Of a stretch of 64,000 bases of DNA, positions 15,724-24,441 are shown piece by piece (positions within the stretch are counted from its first letter, which is position 1; the number at the start of each line of letters is the position of its first letter). Both the position numbers and the translations under genes were made by a program. The DNA is from JAWKWA01 sp041397765 (GTDB taxonomy: Bacteria > Pseudomonadota > Alphaproteobacteria > Rhizobiales > Hyphomicrobiaceae): the NCBI GenBank assembly GCA_041397765.1, contig JAWKWA010000019.1:11838-75837 (forward strand), in the 5' to 3' direction. The notes beneath the pieces were generated by a model. It was not told the DNA's origin, did not search any database, and saw only the letters and a program-made list of their open reading frames with translations.

Positions 15724-16449
15724 TCAAACCGCGTCGGTCGTCGAGCCGGACCTCGGCTTCTTGCCACGGTTCCAGGTCTGGTCGCGGGCCAGGAACTCGC
15801 GCAGCGTCTTGCCGCGCTCGTGACGAAAGCGCTCCGGCTCGACGCGGAACTCCTCGATGCGGTCGAGACGGAAGACGCGGAAATCGACGCGCAGCTCGCA
15901 CCAGGCGGCCAGCATCCAGACCGGCCCGAAATAGGCGAGCGAAAGCGGTCGGACCGTGCGGCGGCTGGCGTCACCCGCGCCGTCGGTATAGGCGAAGCTC
16001 ACCTTCGACTGCTCGCGCAGCGCCTGCCGCAGCTCGGCGATATCGAAGCGGATCGGCTCCATGTAGCGGTCGCGCGGTGCGATCAGCGCGGTCTTGGCCA
16101 TATAGTCGCGCAAGGCCTCGGGGATCACCGCCTCGACCTTGGCGATGACGCGACTGGCGGCGCGGCCGAGCTCGGGGTCGGCCGAGCTCTCGACGATTCG
16201 TGCGCCGAGCACGAGCGCCTCGATCTCGGCCTCGTCGAACATCAGCGGCGGCAAATCGAAGCCGGCCTTCAGCACATAGCCGACGCCGGCCTCGCCCTCG
16301 ATCGGCACGCCGCTCGCGATCAGGTCGGCGATGTCCCGATAGATGGTACGCTCGGACACCTCGAGGCTCTCGGCAAGATCGCGGGCGCGCGTCAGCGGGC
16401 TCTGGCGGAGAGCCTGGATGATGTCGAAGAGGCGGTCGGCACGGCGCAT
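15724..16449 (-). CDS. YafY/DeoR-type HTH and WYL-domain transcriptional regulator
   Basis: 241 residues. The N-terminal helix-turn-helix MRRADRLFDIIQALRQSPLT...LEVSERTIYRDIADL is the YafY class, and the central/C-terminal WYL domain has VRPLSLAYFGPVWMLAAWCE and DFRVFRLDRI, with the basic residues proposed to bind nucleotides or effectors. It is divergent from a DUF1127 gene. The 240-bp gap carries three inverted repeats, two sharing CTCCTGAC half-sites, which are good candidates for its own binding sites. A repressor or activator of itself and the small gene is inferred. Confidence 0.88.
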   Translation of the reverse strand: MRRADRLFDIIQALRQSPLTRARDLAESLEVSERTIYRDIADLIASGVPIEGEAGVGYVLKAGFDLPPLMFDEAEIEALVLGARIVESSADPELGRAASRVIAKVEAVIPEALRDYMAKTALIAPRDRYMEPIRFDIAELRQALREQSKVSFAYTDGAGDASRRTVRPLSLAYFGPVWMLAAWCELRVDFRVFRLDRIEEFRVEPERFRHERGKTLREFLARDQTWNRGKKPRSGSTTDAV

Positions 16450-16546
16450 GATCGGATCCGGAATCGGTGGGCGCGGGGCGCATGGATAGCCGGATTGGCC
16501 ACCGAGGTCCCGCGCGCTCCTGAGGTGCGGCCCAGCCGACCCTACG

Positions 16547-16614
16547 CTCCTGACAGGACGGTGTCAGGAGGGGCCCCATCGCCCCTCCCGCTCCTGACGG
16601 AAGGCTGTCAGGAG
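16547..16614. promoter_or_regulatory. Three inverted repeats in a divergent promoter region
   Basis: CTCCTGACA (16547-16555) pairs with TGTCAGGAG (16562-16570) across a 6-bp spacer. GGAGGGGC pairs with GCCCCTCC at about 16567-16589. CTCCTGAC (16591-16598) pairs with GTCAGGAG (16607-16614). The first and third share half-sites and are 44 bp apart. No gene ends here, so a terminator role is unlikely. They lie 100-165 bp from the WYL start and 75-145 bp from the DUF1127 start. They are probably regulator sites, or hairpins in the DUF1127 leader. Confidence 0.6.
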
Positions 16615-16691
16615 GGGGCGCCTATGTTCCCTCCATCGGCCGGCGACGACATGCCGGCCCCGAAACTCCCGAAGAAAGATGGAGGCATCTC

Positions 16692-16949
16692 ATGAGCGAT
16701 CATTGTGAAGACAAGGCCCATACGTCCCTCGTCGAGACCCTCGCCGACAGCATGGCCGTGGCGGCCGCGCCGATCCATGCCATTGCCCGGATCATCCGCG
16801 GGCGTCGCCAGCTCACCAAGCTCGACGGGCTCGACGACTACCTGCTGAGCGACATCGGCCTCGAGCGCGCCGACGTCGAGCGGGCGAAGCTCACCGGCTG
16901 GCCCGATGACCCCATGCGGGTGATCGAACGCTCCCGCGGCGCGCGCTGA
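16692..16949 (+). CDS. DUF1127 domain small protein
   Basis: 85 residues, ATG after GGAGGCATCTC. The core LDDYLLSDIGLERADVERA is the DUF1127 (YjiS-like) signature, an arginine-rich alphaproteobacterial small-protein motif. Related proteins affect phosphate and carbon metabolism through RNA turnover in Agrobacterium, but the role here is unknown. The N-terminal 40 residues are a less conserved helix. It is transcribed away from the WYL regulator. Confidence 0.85.
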   Translation: MSDHCEDKAHTSLVETLADSMAVAAAPIHAIARIIRGRRQLTKLDGLDDYLLSDIGLERADVERAKLTGWPDDPMRVIERSRGAR

Positions 16950-16950
16950 C

Positions 16951-16967
16951 GGCGGAGCCGTTCCGCC
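16951..16967. terminator. Short hairpin between convergent genes
   Basis: GGCGGA (16951-16956) and TCCGCC (16962-16967) pair around a 5-base loop immediately after the DUF1127 stop and before the convergent GNAT stop. No U-tract follows, so it is a weak or bidirectional terminator candidate. Confidence 0.3.
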
Positions 16968-16974
16968 ATCCGCC

Positions 16975-17433
16975 TCAGGAACCGCCACGCTTGGCCGGAT
17001 CGATCCAGCGCTCCAGCAGCACGGTGGCGGAGCGCTGGTAGCCGAGGCTGTCGTAGAAGCCGAGCACGTCCTCGTTGCCGGCACGCACCGACAGATTGAG
17101 CTTCCAGACGCCCTTGTTGAGCAGCCAGGCCTCGACCGCGCCCATCATGGCCCGGCCGAGGCCGAAGCCCTGATACTCCGGCTGGACGGCCAGATAGTAG
17201 ACGGCGCCACGATGGCCGTCGTGACCGACCATGGCGCTCGCCACCACCCGGCCGTCGAGATGGCCGACGAGCACGGTCGAGTTCGATTTGCCGCGGGCGA
17301 AATCGAGATCGCGCTGCGGATCGTTCCAGGGCCGCGTCAGCCCCGCCGCATGCCACAGGCCGATCACCGCCTCGTCCTCGCCGGCGGCGATCGGGCGGAT
17401 GTCGAGAGACTGACTCGCCGCGCGCGGTGCCAT
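16975..17433 (-). CDS. GNAT-family N-acetyltransferase (YpeA-like)
   Basis: 152 residues. The acetyl-CoA-binding motif is YLAVQPEYQGFGLGRAMMGAVE (Q/RxxGxG/A class), followed by NLSVRAGNEDVLGFYDSLGYQ, the usual N-acetyltransferase end. The opening LDIRPIAAGEDEAVIGLWHAAGLTRPWNDP is characteristic of the YpeA group. The acceptor is unknown. The ATG lies two bases after the stop of the FAD-linked oxidase gene, so the two are one transcript. Confidence 0.87.
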   Translation of the reverse strand: MAPRAASQSLDIRPIAAGEDEAVIGLWHAAGLTRPWNDPQRDLDFARGKSNSTVLVGHLDGRVVASAMVGHDGHRGAVYYLAVQPEYQGFGLGRAMMGAVEAWLLNKGVWKLNLSVRAGNEDVLGFYDSLGYQRSATVLLERWIDPAKRGGS

Positions 17434-17435
17434 CG

Positions 17436-18932
17436 TCACAGGACCTTTCCGGGATTGAGGATGCCGGCAGGATCGAAGGCCGCCTTCAGGCGGCGCATCA
17501 GGTCCATCTCGACCTCGCTCTTCGTCATGGCGATATCCTCCACCTTCAGCCGGCCGATGCCGTGCTCGGCACTGATCGAGCCGCCGAGGTCGCGCACGAT
17601 CTCGTAGATCACGTCGTTGAACCGGTCCCACTCCTCGAGGAAGCGCGCCTTGTCCATGCCGACCGGCTGGCTGACATTGTAGTGGATGTTGCCGTCGCCG
17701 AAATGGCCGAAAGGCAGTGGGCGGATTCCCGGCATCAGCGCTTCCATCCGGGCATTGCCGCGGGCGATCAGCTCGGGGATGGCCTCCACCGGCACGGCGA
17801 CGTCGTGCTTGATCGAGCCGCCCTCCTGCTTCTGGGTGTCGGACAAGGTCTCGCGCAGGCGCCAGAGGTCGGCCGATTGCTGCAGCGTGGCGGCGATGGC
17901 GGCATCCTCGACCTCGCCCGCCTCGATGGCGGCCGCGAGCACCGTCTCCATCGTCCGGGCCGCATGGCCGTCGGCAACATGCCCCGACAGCTCGACGAGC
18001 GCATACCAGGCGTGTGGAGCCGACAGCGGATCGCGGGTGCCGGGCACATGGCGGTTGACGAACTCGATGGCGAGCCGCGGCATGACCTCGAAGGCGGTGA
18101 GCGCGGGACCGGCGGCGGCGCGCATGCGGGCGAAGACGTCGCGCACCGCCTCGAGGCTGGGCAGGCCGGCGATCGCCGTGACGCGCTCGGCCGGCCGGGG
18201 AAAGAGCTTCAGCACCGCCGCCGTGACGACGCCGAGCGTACCCTCGGCGCCGATGAAGATGTCCTTCAGGTGATAGCCGGTATTGTCCTTGCGCAGCGCC
18301 CTGAGGCCGTCCCAGACCCGGCCGTCGGCGAGCACGACCTCGAGGCCGAGCACGAGATCGCGGGTATTGCCATAGGCGAGCACCTGCACGCCGCCGGCAT
18401 TGGTCGAGATGTTGCCGCCGATCTGGCAGGAGCCCTGGCTGGCGAGCGACAGCGGGAAAAGGCGCCCCGCCGTCTCGGCCGCGCGCTGCACCGCCTCCAG
18501 CGTGCAGCCGGCCTCGACGGTGATGGTGTCGCCGGCCGGATCGAGGGCGCGGACGCGGTCGAGGCGCGACAGCGAGAGGACGATCTCCTCGCCGGCTTTC
18601 GAGGGGATCTGGCCGCCGACGAGGCCGGTATTGCCGCCCTGAGGAACGATGGCGGTGCCCGTCTCGGCTGCGAGCGCCAGGATCGCGGAAACCTCGGCCG
18701 TCGAGCCTGGACGCAGCACCAGCGGCGTCTGGCCCGTGAACAGGTCGCGCCATTCGCGCAGATACGCAGACTGGGCGCCGGCCTCGCGGATCGCATAGCG
18801 CTCGCCGGTGATGGCGGCGAAGCGGTCGATGAGCTCTGGCGAGGGCGGTCTTGGCACGGCGTTTGGCTCGCTTCTGATCTCGGCCGGCGCATGCAGGCGG
18901 CGGATCGGCCACGGAAATCGCGACGGCGTCAC
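17436..18932 (-). CDS. FAD-linked oxidase, GlcD/D-2-hydroxyacid dehydrogenase type
   Basis: Up to 498 residues; the true start may be a GTG near 18860, since the first 25 residues are poorly conserved. The PCMH FAD-binding domain shows IVPQGGNTGLVGGQ and GSCQIGGNISTNAGG, and the C-terminal cap has FGHFGDGNIHYNVSQP and SAEHGIGRLK, with the catalytic/metal-binding histidines of D-lactate and D-2-hydroxyglutarate dehydrogenases. It oxidises a D-2-hydroxyacid and passes electrons to the quinone pool or a carrier. It sits downstream of the Sua5 gene, an arrangement I recall from other alphaproteobacteria. Exact substrate unknown. Confidence 0.9.
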   Translation of the reverse strand: MTPSRFPWPIRRLHAPAEIRSEPNAVPRPPSPELIDRFAAITGERYAIREAGAQSAYLREWRDLFTGQTPLVLRPGSTAEVSAILALAAETGTAIVPQGGNTGLVGGQIPSKAGEEIVLSLSRLDRVRALDPAGDTITVEAGCTLEAVQRAAETAGRLFPLSLASQGSCQIGGNISTNAGGVQVLAYGNTRDLVLGLEVVLADGRVWDGLRALRKDNTGYHLKDIFIGAEGTLGVVTAAVLKLFPRPAERVTAIAGLPSLEAVRDVFARMRAAAGPALTAFEVMPRLAIEFVNRHVPGTRDPLSAPHAWYALVELSGHVADGHAARTMETVLAAAIEAGEVEDAAIAATLQQSADLWRLRETLSDTQKQEGGSIKHDVAVPVEAIPELIARGNARMEALMPGIRPLPFGHFGDGNIHYNVSQPVGMDKARFLEEWDRFNDVIYEIVRDLGGSISAEHGIGRLKVEDIAMTKSEVEMDLMRRLKAAFDPAGILNPGKVL

Positions 18933-19042
18933 GATGTGGTCGCCGATCGCTCAGGCAGCGTCAAGGCGGCGCGGCGAGATGGCGGTGGGCAAGCCCTGGC
19001 ACATAGTCCCTGGTCGGCGCGGCGCCGCCGCATCGGTCTTGC

Positions 19043-19999
19043 TCAGCGCGGCGCCGCCGCGCGGGCCAGCCGGTCGTTGATGGCTTCGCCGAGACCGTGA
19101 TCGGGGATCGGCATGACGGCGATGGCCGTAATGCCGGGCCGGTCGAGCGCCCTCAGCGCACCGAACAACGCCGCCGCCGCCTCGCCGAGGTCGCCCGAGC
19201 GGCTGAGATTGAGCGAGGGGCCGTCATGGGCCGGCGCATCGGGCCCGAAGGCGAGGAAGGCCTCGTCCGGTCGCGGCGCCGAGGCGGCGAGCCGGACGGC
19301 CGCCACGGGCTGATAGTGGGCGAGCAGACGCCCCGGCGAGGCGGGCCTGTCCGCGTCACCCTCGCCCGCTGCCAGGACGGGCAATCCGGTAGCGGCGGCC
19401 AGCATGTCGCGCGTGACGGCGCCGGGCCTCAGCAGCACCAGACGGTCGGCGTAGGGAGCGACGACGGTCGATTCGAGCCCGACCGCGCAGTTCCCGCCGT
19501 CGAGCACGAGCGCGACCTGGCCGGCGAGATCGGCCGCGACATGAGCCGCCGTGGTCGGCGAGACATGCCCCGATCGGTTGGCGGAGGGGGCGGCGAGCGG
19601 CCGGCCGGCGGCGCGGATCACCGCGAGCGCCACCGGATGGGCCGGCATCCGGAGGGCGATGGTCGTAAGCCCGGCGGTCGCCAGCTCGGCGACGGCGCAG
19701 TCGGGGCGGCGCGGCACGACGAGCGTCAGCGGCCCCGGCCAGAAGCTGCGGGCGAGCAGTTCGGCGACATGGCCGAGCACCCCGAGGCGATCGGCGGCGG
19801 CGAGATCGGCGACATGGACGATCAGCGGATTGAAGCTCGGGCGCCCTTTCGCCGCGAAGATCGCCGCCACCGCGAGCCCGTCGGTCGCATCGGCGGCGAG
19901 GCCGTAGACCGTCTCGGTCGGGATGGCGACGAGCCGGCCGGCCCGCAGGAGCGAGGCGGCCTCGGCGACGGCTTCGCAGGACGGCGATCGGATCGTCAT
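19043..19999 (-). CDS. tsaC: L-threonylcarbamoyladenylate synthase (Sua5/YwlC)
   Basis: 318 residues, the long Sua5 form with a C-terminal Sua5 domain beyond the YrdC core. YGLAADATDGLAV and KGRPSFNPLIVH (substrate/nucleotide site), then APSANRSGHVSPTTAAHV, are diagnostic. It makes threonylcarbamoyl-AMP from Thr, bicarbonate and ATP for the t6A37 tRNA modification, an essential step in most bacteria. It lies 15 bp downstream of anmK. Confidence 0.93.
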   Translation of the reverse strand: MTIRSPSCEAVAEAASLLRAGRLVAIPTETVYGLAADATDGLAVAAIFAAKGRPSFNPLIVHVADLAAADRLGVLGHVAELLARSFWPGPLTLVVPRRPDCAVAELATAGLTTIALRMPAHPVALAVIRAAGRPLAAPSANRSGHVSPTTAAHVAADLAGQVALVLDGGNCAVGLESTVVAPYADRLVLLRPGAVTRDMLAAATGLPVLAAGEGDADRPASPGRLLAHYQPVAAVRLAASAPRPDEAFLAFGPDAPAHDGPSLNLSRSGDLGEAAAALFGALRALDRPGITAIAVMPIPDHGLGEAINDRLARAAAPR

Positions 20000-20014
20000 G
20001 ACGAGGATCCGCCG

Positions 20015-21121
20015 TCACGGCCGCCGGGCGATGACGCCGCCCGTCATCGCCGCGGGAACGCCCGTCGTCATCGGGAAGGTGATCGGCAGCTCCTTCAGCG
20101 CGCGCACCGCCAGATAGGCCCAGGCTTCCGCCTCGATCCAGGCGCCGTCGAGACCTATCGCCTCGGAGGGCACGACCGCCGCTTCGAGCCGGCCGGCGAG
20201 GGCCATCATGATCGCGCGGTTGCGCCGTCCCCCGCCGCAGACGACCCAGATGCGTGGCGGCTCGGGCAGATGGGCGAGCGCGCGGTGCACCGCATCGGCG
20301 GTGAAGGCGGCGAGCGTCGCGGCTCCGTCGGCAGGCGAGAGGCCGGCGAGGGGCGCGCCCGAGAAGGCGTTGCGATCGAGCGATTTGGGAGGCAGGGCCG
20401 CGAAGAAGGGATCGGCGAGGAGGGCGGCGAGCGCTCTCCCGTCGACCGTGCCCGACAGGGCGAGGCGGCCGTCGCGGTCGAACGGCTCGCCGGTCAGTCG
20501 CTGCACCCAGTCGTCGATGAGGGCACTGCCGGGACCGGTATCGAAGGCGATCAGCCGACCGTCGCGCCCGACCCAGGTGATGTTGGCGACGCCGCCGAGA
20601 TTGAGGAAGGCGATCGGCCGCTCCCCGTTCGTGGCGGCGAGCGCCCGATGATAGACCGGCACCAGCGGGGCCCCCTGGCCGCCCGCCGCCATGTCGGCGG
20701 CGCGCAGGTCGTAGACGACGTCGATGCCGGTCAGTCGCGCGAGCAGGGCGCCGTCGCCGAGCTGGACCGTCAGCCGGTCGGCAGGCCGGTGCAGCACGGT
20801 CTGACCGTGATAGCCGATCAGATCGACCTCGCCGCGGGCGATGCCGGCCTCGACGAGGAGGTCGGAGACGAGGCGGGCATTGAGCCCCGTCAGCTCGCGC
20901 TCGAGCATGTCGAGACCGCCCGGCCGCGCCGTCCTCACGGCGATCTCCCGGGCGTCCGCGAGCCCCTGGCGCAGGCGCTCGCGCACCTCGTCCGGATAGG
21001 GCCGGTGGCGGACCGCTCCGCGCTCGACGATCGCCTCCCCGTCGGTGATGAGCATGGCGGCGTCGATGCCGTCCATCGAGGTGCCGCTCATCAGGCCGAT
21101 CGCACGGTAGAGTTTGGTCAA
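20015..21121 (-). CDS. anmK: Anhydro-N-acetylmuramic acid kinase
   Basis: 368 residues, typical AnmK. GLMSGTSMDGIDAAML is the N-terminal ATP/substrate loop, VDLIGYHGQTVLHRP the catalytic base region, FLNLGGVANITWV and FDTGPGSALIDDWV the nucleotide-binding turns. It phosphorylates and opens 1,6-anhydroMurNAc during cell-wall recycling. It is divergent from tyrS, an arrangement I recall in many alphaproteobacteria. The 232-bp gap between them holds no further gene. Confidence 0.95.
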   Translation of the reverse strand: MTKLYRAIGLMSGTSMDGIDAAMLITDGEAIVERGAVRHRPYPDEVRERLRQGLADAREIAVRTARPGGLDMLERELTGLNARLVSDLLVEAGIARGEVDLIGYHGQTVLHRPADRLTVQLGDGALLARLTGIDVVYDLRAADMAAGGQGAPLVPVYHRALAATNGERPIAFLNLGGVANITWVGRDGRLIAFDTGPGSALIDDWVQRLTGEPFDRDGRLALSGTVDGRALAALLADPFFAALPPKSLDRNAFSGAPLAGLSPADGAATLAAFTADAVHRALAHLPEPPRIWVVCGGGRRNRAIMMALAGRLEAAVVPSEAIGLDGAWIEAEAWAYLAVRALKELPITFPMTTGVPAAMTGGVIARRP

Positions 21122-21353
21122 GAGGGGGCTCCGTGCTAAAGGGCTTGGCCGTGAGATCCGCTGCCGGAGCTCATCTGGCGCAACCGCATCCAGCCTCTCA
21201 CGACAGACCCTAACTTGTCATGATGCCCGGCGGTCATGATGTACCGGGCAAGCCGGACGAGGAACCGCGGCGCCGGGCGAGGCCGCCGCTCGGGGTCGCC
21301 ATTGCGGTGGCCGGCCCTGCCTGTGCGCCCCAATCTGTCACGGAACGACAGCG

Positions 21354-22607
21354 ATGACGACCTTCCGATCGGACTTCCTGAAGACGCTCGACGAGCGTGG
21401 CTTCATCCACCAGATCTCGCATCCGGACGAGCTCGACGCGGCCTTCGTCAAGGGCGGCGTCACCGCCTATATCGGCTTCGACTGCACAGCGCGCAGCCTG
21501 CATGCAGGCTCGCTCCTGCCGATCATGATGTTGCGCTGGCTGCAGAGGACCGGCAACCGGCCGATCGCGCTGATGGGCGGGGGCACCACCAAGGTCGGCG
21601 ATCCGACCGGCAAGGACGAATCGCGCAAGATGCTCTCCGACGCCGAGATCGCCGACAACATGGCCGGCATCCGCCAGGTGTTCCAGAAATTCATGACCTT
21701 CGGCTCCGGTCCGACCGATGCCGTCATGGTCAACAACGACGACTGGCTGCAGGAGCTCGGCTACATCTCCTTCCTGCGCGACTATGGCCGGCATTTCACC
21801 ATCAACCGGATGATGGCGTTCGATTCGGTGAAACTGCGCCTCGAGCGCGAGCAGCCGCTGACCTTCCTCGAGTTCAACTACATGATCCTGCAGGCCTACG
21901 ACTTCCTGGAGCTCTACCGGCGCCAGCGTTGCGTGCTGCAGATGGGCGGCTCCGACCAGTGGGGCAACATCGTCAACGGCATGGAGCTGGTGCGCCGGGT
22001 GGACGGGGGCGAGGCCTTCGCGCTCACCTGCCCGCTTCTGACCACGGCCTCGGGTGCCAAAATGGGCAAGACGGCCGGCGGGGCGGTCTGGCTCAACGCC
22101 GACATGCTGTCGCCCTACGAGTACTGGCAGTACTGGCGCAATGCCGAGGATGCCGATGTCGGGCGGTTCCTGAAGCTCTACACCGAGCTGCCGCTCGAGG
22201 AGATCGCGCGGCTCGCGGCGCTGGAGGGCTCGGAGATCAACGAGGCGAAGAAGGTTCTCGCCAGCGAGGCGACGGCGATGCTGCATGGCCGCGCCGCCGC
22301 CGAGGCGGCCGCCGAGACGGCGCGCACGACCTTCGAGCAGGGCGGGCTCGCCGGCGGCCTGCCGACGGTCGAGCTCCCCGCCGGGGACCTCGCAGCCGGC
22401 CTCGGCGTGCTCGCGGCCTTCGTCAAGGCCGGGCTCGTCGCCTCCAATGGCGAGGCGCGCCGGCAGGTGAAGGGCGGCGGTCTCAGGATCAACGACGCGG
22501 TCGTCACCGACGAGAAGGCGATGATCGGCGAGCGCGACCTCACCGCCGACGGCGTCGTCAAGCTCTCGCTCGGCAAGAAGAAGCATGTTCTGCTGAAGCC
22601 GGTCTGA
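21354..22607 (+). CDS. tyrS: Tyrosyl-tRNA synthetase
   Basis: 417 residues, a class I synthetase of normal length. The HIGH-equivalent is in GFDCTARSLHAGSLLPIM, the tyrosine site in NYMILQAYDF and MGGSDQWGNIVNGMEL, and the KMSKS loop reads KMGKTAGGAVWL, the KMGKT form I recall in alphaproteobacteria. The C-terminal S4 domain ends in GKKKHVLLKPV. The ATG at 21354 follows CGGAACGACAGCG. Convergent with tgt 54 bp later. Confidence 0.95.
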   Translation: MTTFRSDFLKTLDERGFIHQISHPDELDAAFVKGGVTAYIGFDCTARSLHAGSLLPIMMLRWLQRTGNRPIALMGGGTTKVGDPTGKDESRKMLSDAEIADNMAGIRQVFQKFMTFGSGPTDAVMVNNDDWLQELGYISFLRDYGRHFTINRMMAFDSVKLRLEREQPLTFLEFNYMILQAYDFLELYRRQRCVLQMGGSDQWGNIVNGMELVRRVDGGEAFALTCPLLTTASGAKMGKTAGGAVWLNADMLSPYEYWQYWRNAEDADVGRFLKLYTELPLEEIARLAALEGSEINEAKKVLASEATAMLHGRAAAEAAAETARTTFEQGGLAGGLPTVELPAGDLAAGLGVLAAFVKAGLVASNGEARRQVKGGGLRINDAVVTDEKAMIGERDLTADGVVKLSLGKKKHVLLKPV

Positions 22608-22660
22608 GCGGCCGAGAGCGCGGGCCCAGTGCCCCGCTGGCGCGTGCCCCGCCGACGCCT

Positions 22661-23791
22661 TCAGCCCGCCTCGCCGCCCGCGCGGTAGTGCGCGAGCGTC
22701 TCCTCGAGGAAGGCGCCGTAACGATCCTCCGCGATGGCGGCACGAATGCGCGCCATCAGCTCCTGATAGAAGGCGATGTTGCTCCAGGTGAGCAGCATCG
22801 CCGCCAGGTATTCGCCCGACTTCACCAGGTGATGCAGATAGGCGCGCGAATAGTCTCGGCTCGCCGGACAGCTGCTGGCGGGATCGAGCGGACGCATGTC
22901 CTCGGCGTGGCGGGCGTTCTTCAGGTTGACCTTGCCCTCGAACGTATAGGCGAGGCCATGGCGGCCGGCCCTGGTCGGCATCACGCAGTCGAACATGTCG
23001 ATGCCGCGGGCGACCGAGAGGAGGATGTCCTCGGGCGTCCCCACCCCCATCAGATAGCGGGGTTTGCCGGCCGGCAGCACCGGATCGAGCACGTCGAGCA
23101 TCGCCAGCATCTCGGCCTGCGGCTCGCCGACCGCGAGCCCGCCGACCGAGTAGCCGGGCAGGTCCATGGCCGCCAGCACCTCGGCCGAGCGCTCGCGCAG
23201 CCGTTCGTCGGTGCCGCCCTGGACGATGCCGAACATGGCGGCGCCGGGCGCGGCCAAGCGGCGGAACGCGGCCCAGGAGCGCTCCGCCCAGCGCAGCGAC
23301 AGCTCCATGCCGCGCTCGACCTCGGCGGGGGTCGCCGGCAGTTCCACGCATTCGTCGAGCTGCATCTGGATGTCGGAGCCGATGAGGCACTGGATCTCGA
23401 TCGAGCGCTCCGGGCTCATCTCGTGGCGCGAGCCGTCGATATGGGACTGGAAGGTGACGCCCGCCTCGGTGAGCTTCCGGAGCTTTGCGAGGCTCATCAC
23501 CTGGAAGCCGCCCGAGTCGGTCAGGATCGGTCCCTCCCAGCCGATCAGGCGGTGGAGGCCGCCGAGCCGGGCCACCCGCTCGGCGCCTGGCCGCAACATC
23601 AGGTGATAGGTGTTGCCGAGGATGACGTCGGAGCCGGCCTCCTTGACGTCCTTCAGGAACATCGCCTTGACGGTGCCGGCCGTGCCGACCGGCATGAAGG
23701 CGGGCGTGCGGATCTCGCCGCGCGGCGTGCGGACGAGCCCCAGGCGGGCGCGGGCCGAGGTAGCGGCAAGGGTGAAGGAGAAGGCTGTCAT
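22661..23791 (-). CDS. tgt: Queuine tRNA-ribosyltransferase
   Basis: 376 residues. Both catalytic aspartates are present: LTDSGGFQVMSL (nucleophile region) and FDCVMPTRAGRHG; preQ1 contacts GIVQGGTDERLR and SVGGLAVGE are also clear. It exchanges G34 for preQ1 in GUN-anticodon tRNAs. The structural zinc site is abnormal: aligned to the classic CxCxxC...H, it reads SxCxxS in DPASSCPASRDYS and Ser in place of His in LTWSNIAFY. Three of four ligands are serine. Its start overlaps the stop of the upstream unknown gene by 4 bp. Confidence 0.94.
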   Translation of the reverse strand: MTAFSFTLAATSARARLGLVRTPRGEIRTPAFMPVGTAGTVKAMFLKDVKEAGSDVILGNTYHLMLRPGAERVARLGGLHRLIGWEGPILTDSGGFQVMSLAKLRKLTEAGVTFQSHIDGSRHEMSPERSIEIQCLIGSDIQMQLDECVELPATPAEVERGMELSLRWAERSWAAFRRLAAPGAAMFGIVQGGTDERLRERSAEVLAAMDLPGYSVGGLAVGEPQAEMLAMLDVLDPVLPAGKPRYLMGVGTPEDILLSVARGIDMFDCVMPTRAGRHGLAYTFEGKVNLKNARHAEDMRPLDPASSCPASRDYSRAYLHHLVKSGEYLAAMLLTWSNIAFYQELMARIRAAIAEDRYGAFLEETLAHYRAGGEAG

Positions 23792-24321
23792 AGCTTGACT
23801 TCGACAACACCCTGTTCGCCATATCCGTCCCAGATGCGACCGCTGGAACTGCGATATTTCAATTGGCAGTGCTCTTGGGCACAGATTTCCTGGATTGCAT
23901 CGGCATGTTCAGTCAGTCGCTGCGCCAAATGCTCTCTGTCTCCGCTCGACAGGTATTCACCCTCATCTCGTACCGAAAGCGACTCGCAATGTTTGGCTAA
24001 TTGTTTTAAGAGATTGATTGCGGAAACATGCACCTCGACCGGCGCGAATTGGGTCTTGCAATAATCCTGCGCAACACCATTTGCCCCGAAAACGATGGCC
24101 AAGGACTCGCAATCCTGATGCGGTCGCAGGACGACACCCCATAGAGGTCCGCGATAGGGCTCTTCAACCTCGTCGAACATGTAGGTTTTCTCACCGTCCT
24201 CTATATCGACGGATTCCACATCCCACTCCTGTTCAGCAGCAAACGCCCGCGCCGCTTCCAAGACCGCGAACGCGGCGTCGCTTGAGGCCACTACAAGCTC
24301 ATAGTGGATCGTCACACCCAT
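23788..24321 (-). CDS. Unknown protein, atypical lower-GC gene
   Basis: 177 residues from the ATG at 24321 (GAAGGATTGGGA upstream); an in-frame start at 24414 is possible but lacks support. Acidic N-terminal half (EWDVESVDIEDGEKTYMFD), several Cys and His in the middle and end, no signal peptide or membrane helix. I do not recognise a family. Base composition is clearly less GC-rich and codon use more varied than in tgt or HxlR beside it, suggesting recent acquisition. Its stop overlaps the tgt start (ATGA), so it now leads the tgt transcript and separates tgt from queA. Confidence 0.65.
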   Translation of the reverse strand: MGVTIHYELVVASSDAAFAVLEAARAFAAEQEWDVESVDIEDGEKTYMFDEVEEPYRGPLWGVVLRPHQDCESLAIVFGANGVAQDYCKTQFAPVEVHVSAINLLKQLAKHCESLSVRDEGEYLSSGDREHLAQRLTEHADAIQEICAQEHCQLKYRSSSGRIWDGYGEQGVVEVKL

Positions 24322-24441
24322 TCCCAATCCTTCGCAGACTCTCGTGAGCGATTTCGGCAAGCTGCCGCCGTTCTCACCGCACCCTATAGGCGATTTCCCG
24401 GACGATGGCAGCATCGGTCGGATCGCGACCCGCCGCTTCGC

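Noticed and set aside
17427..19100. A 557-codon plus-strand frame opposite the FAD oxidase
   Set aside because: Pure antisense shadow; the minus-strand protein has all family motifs.
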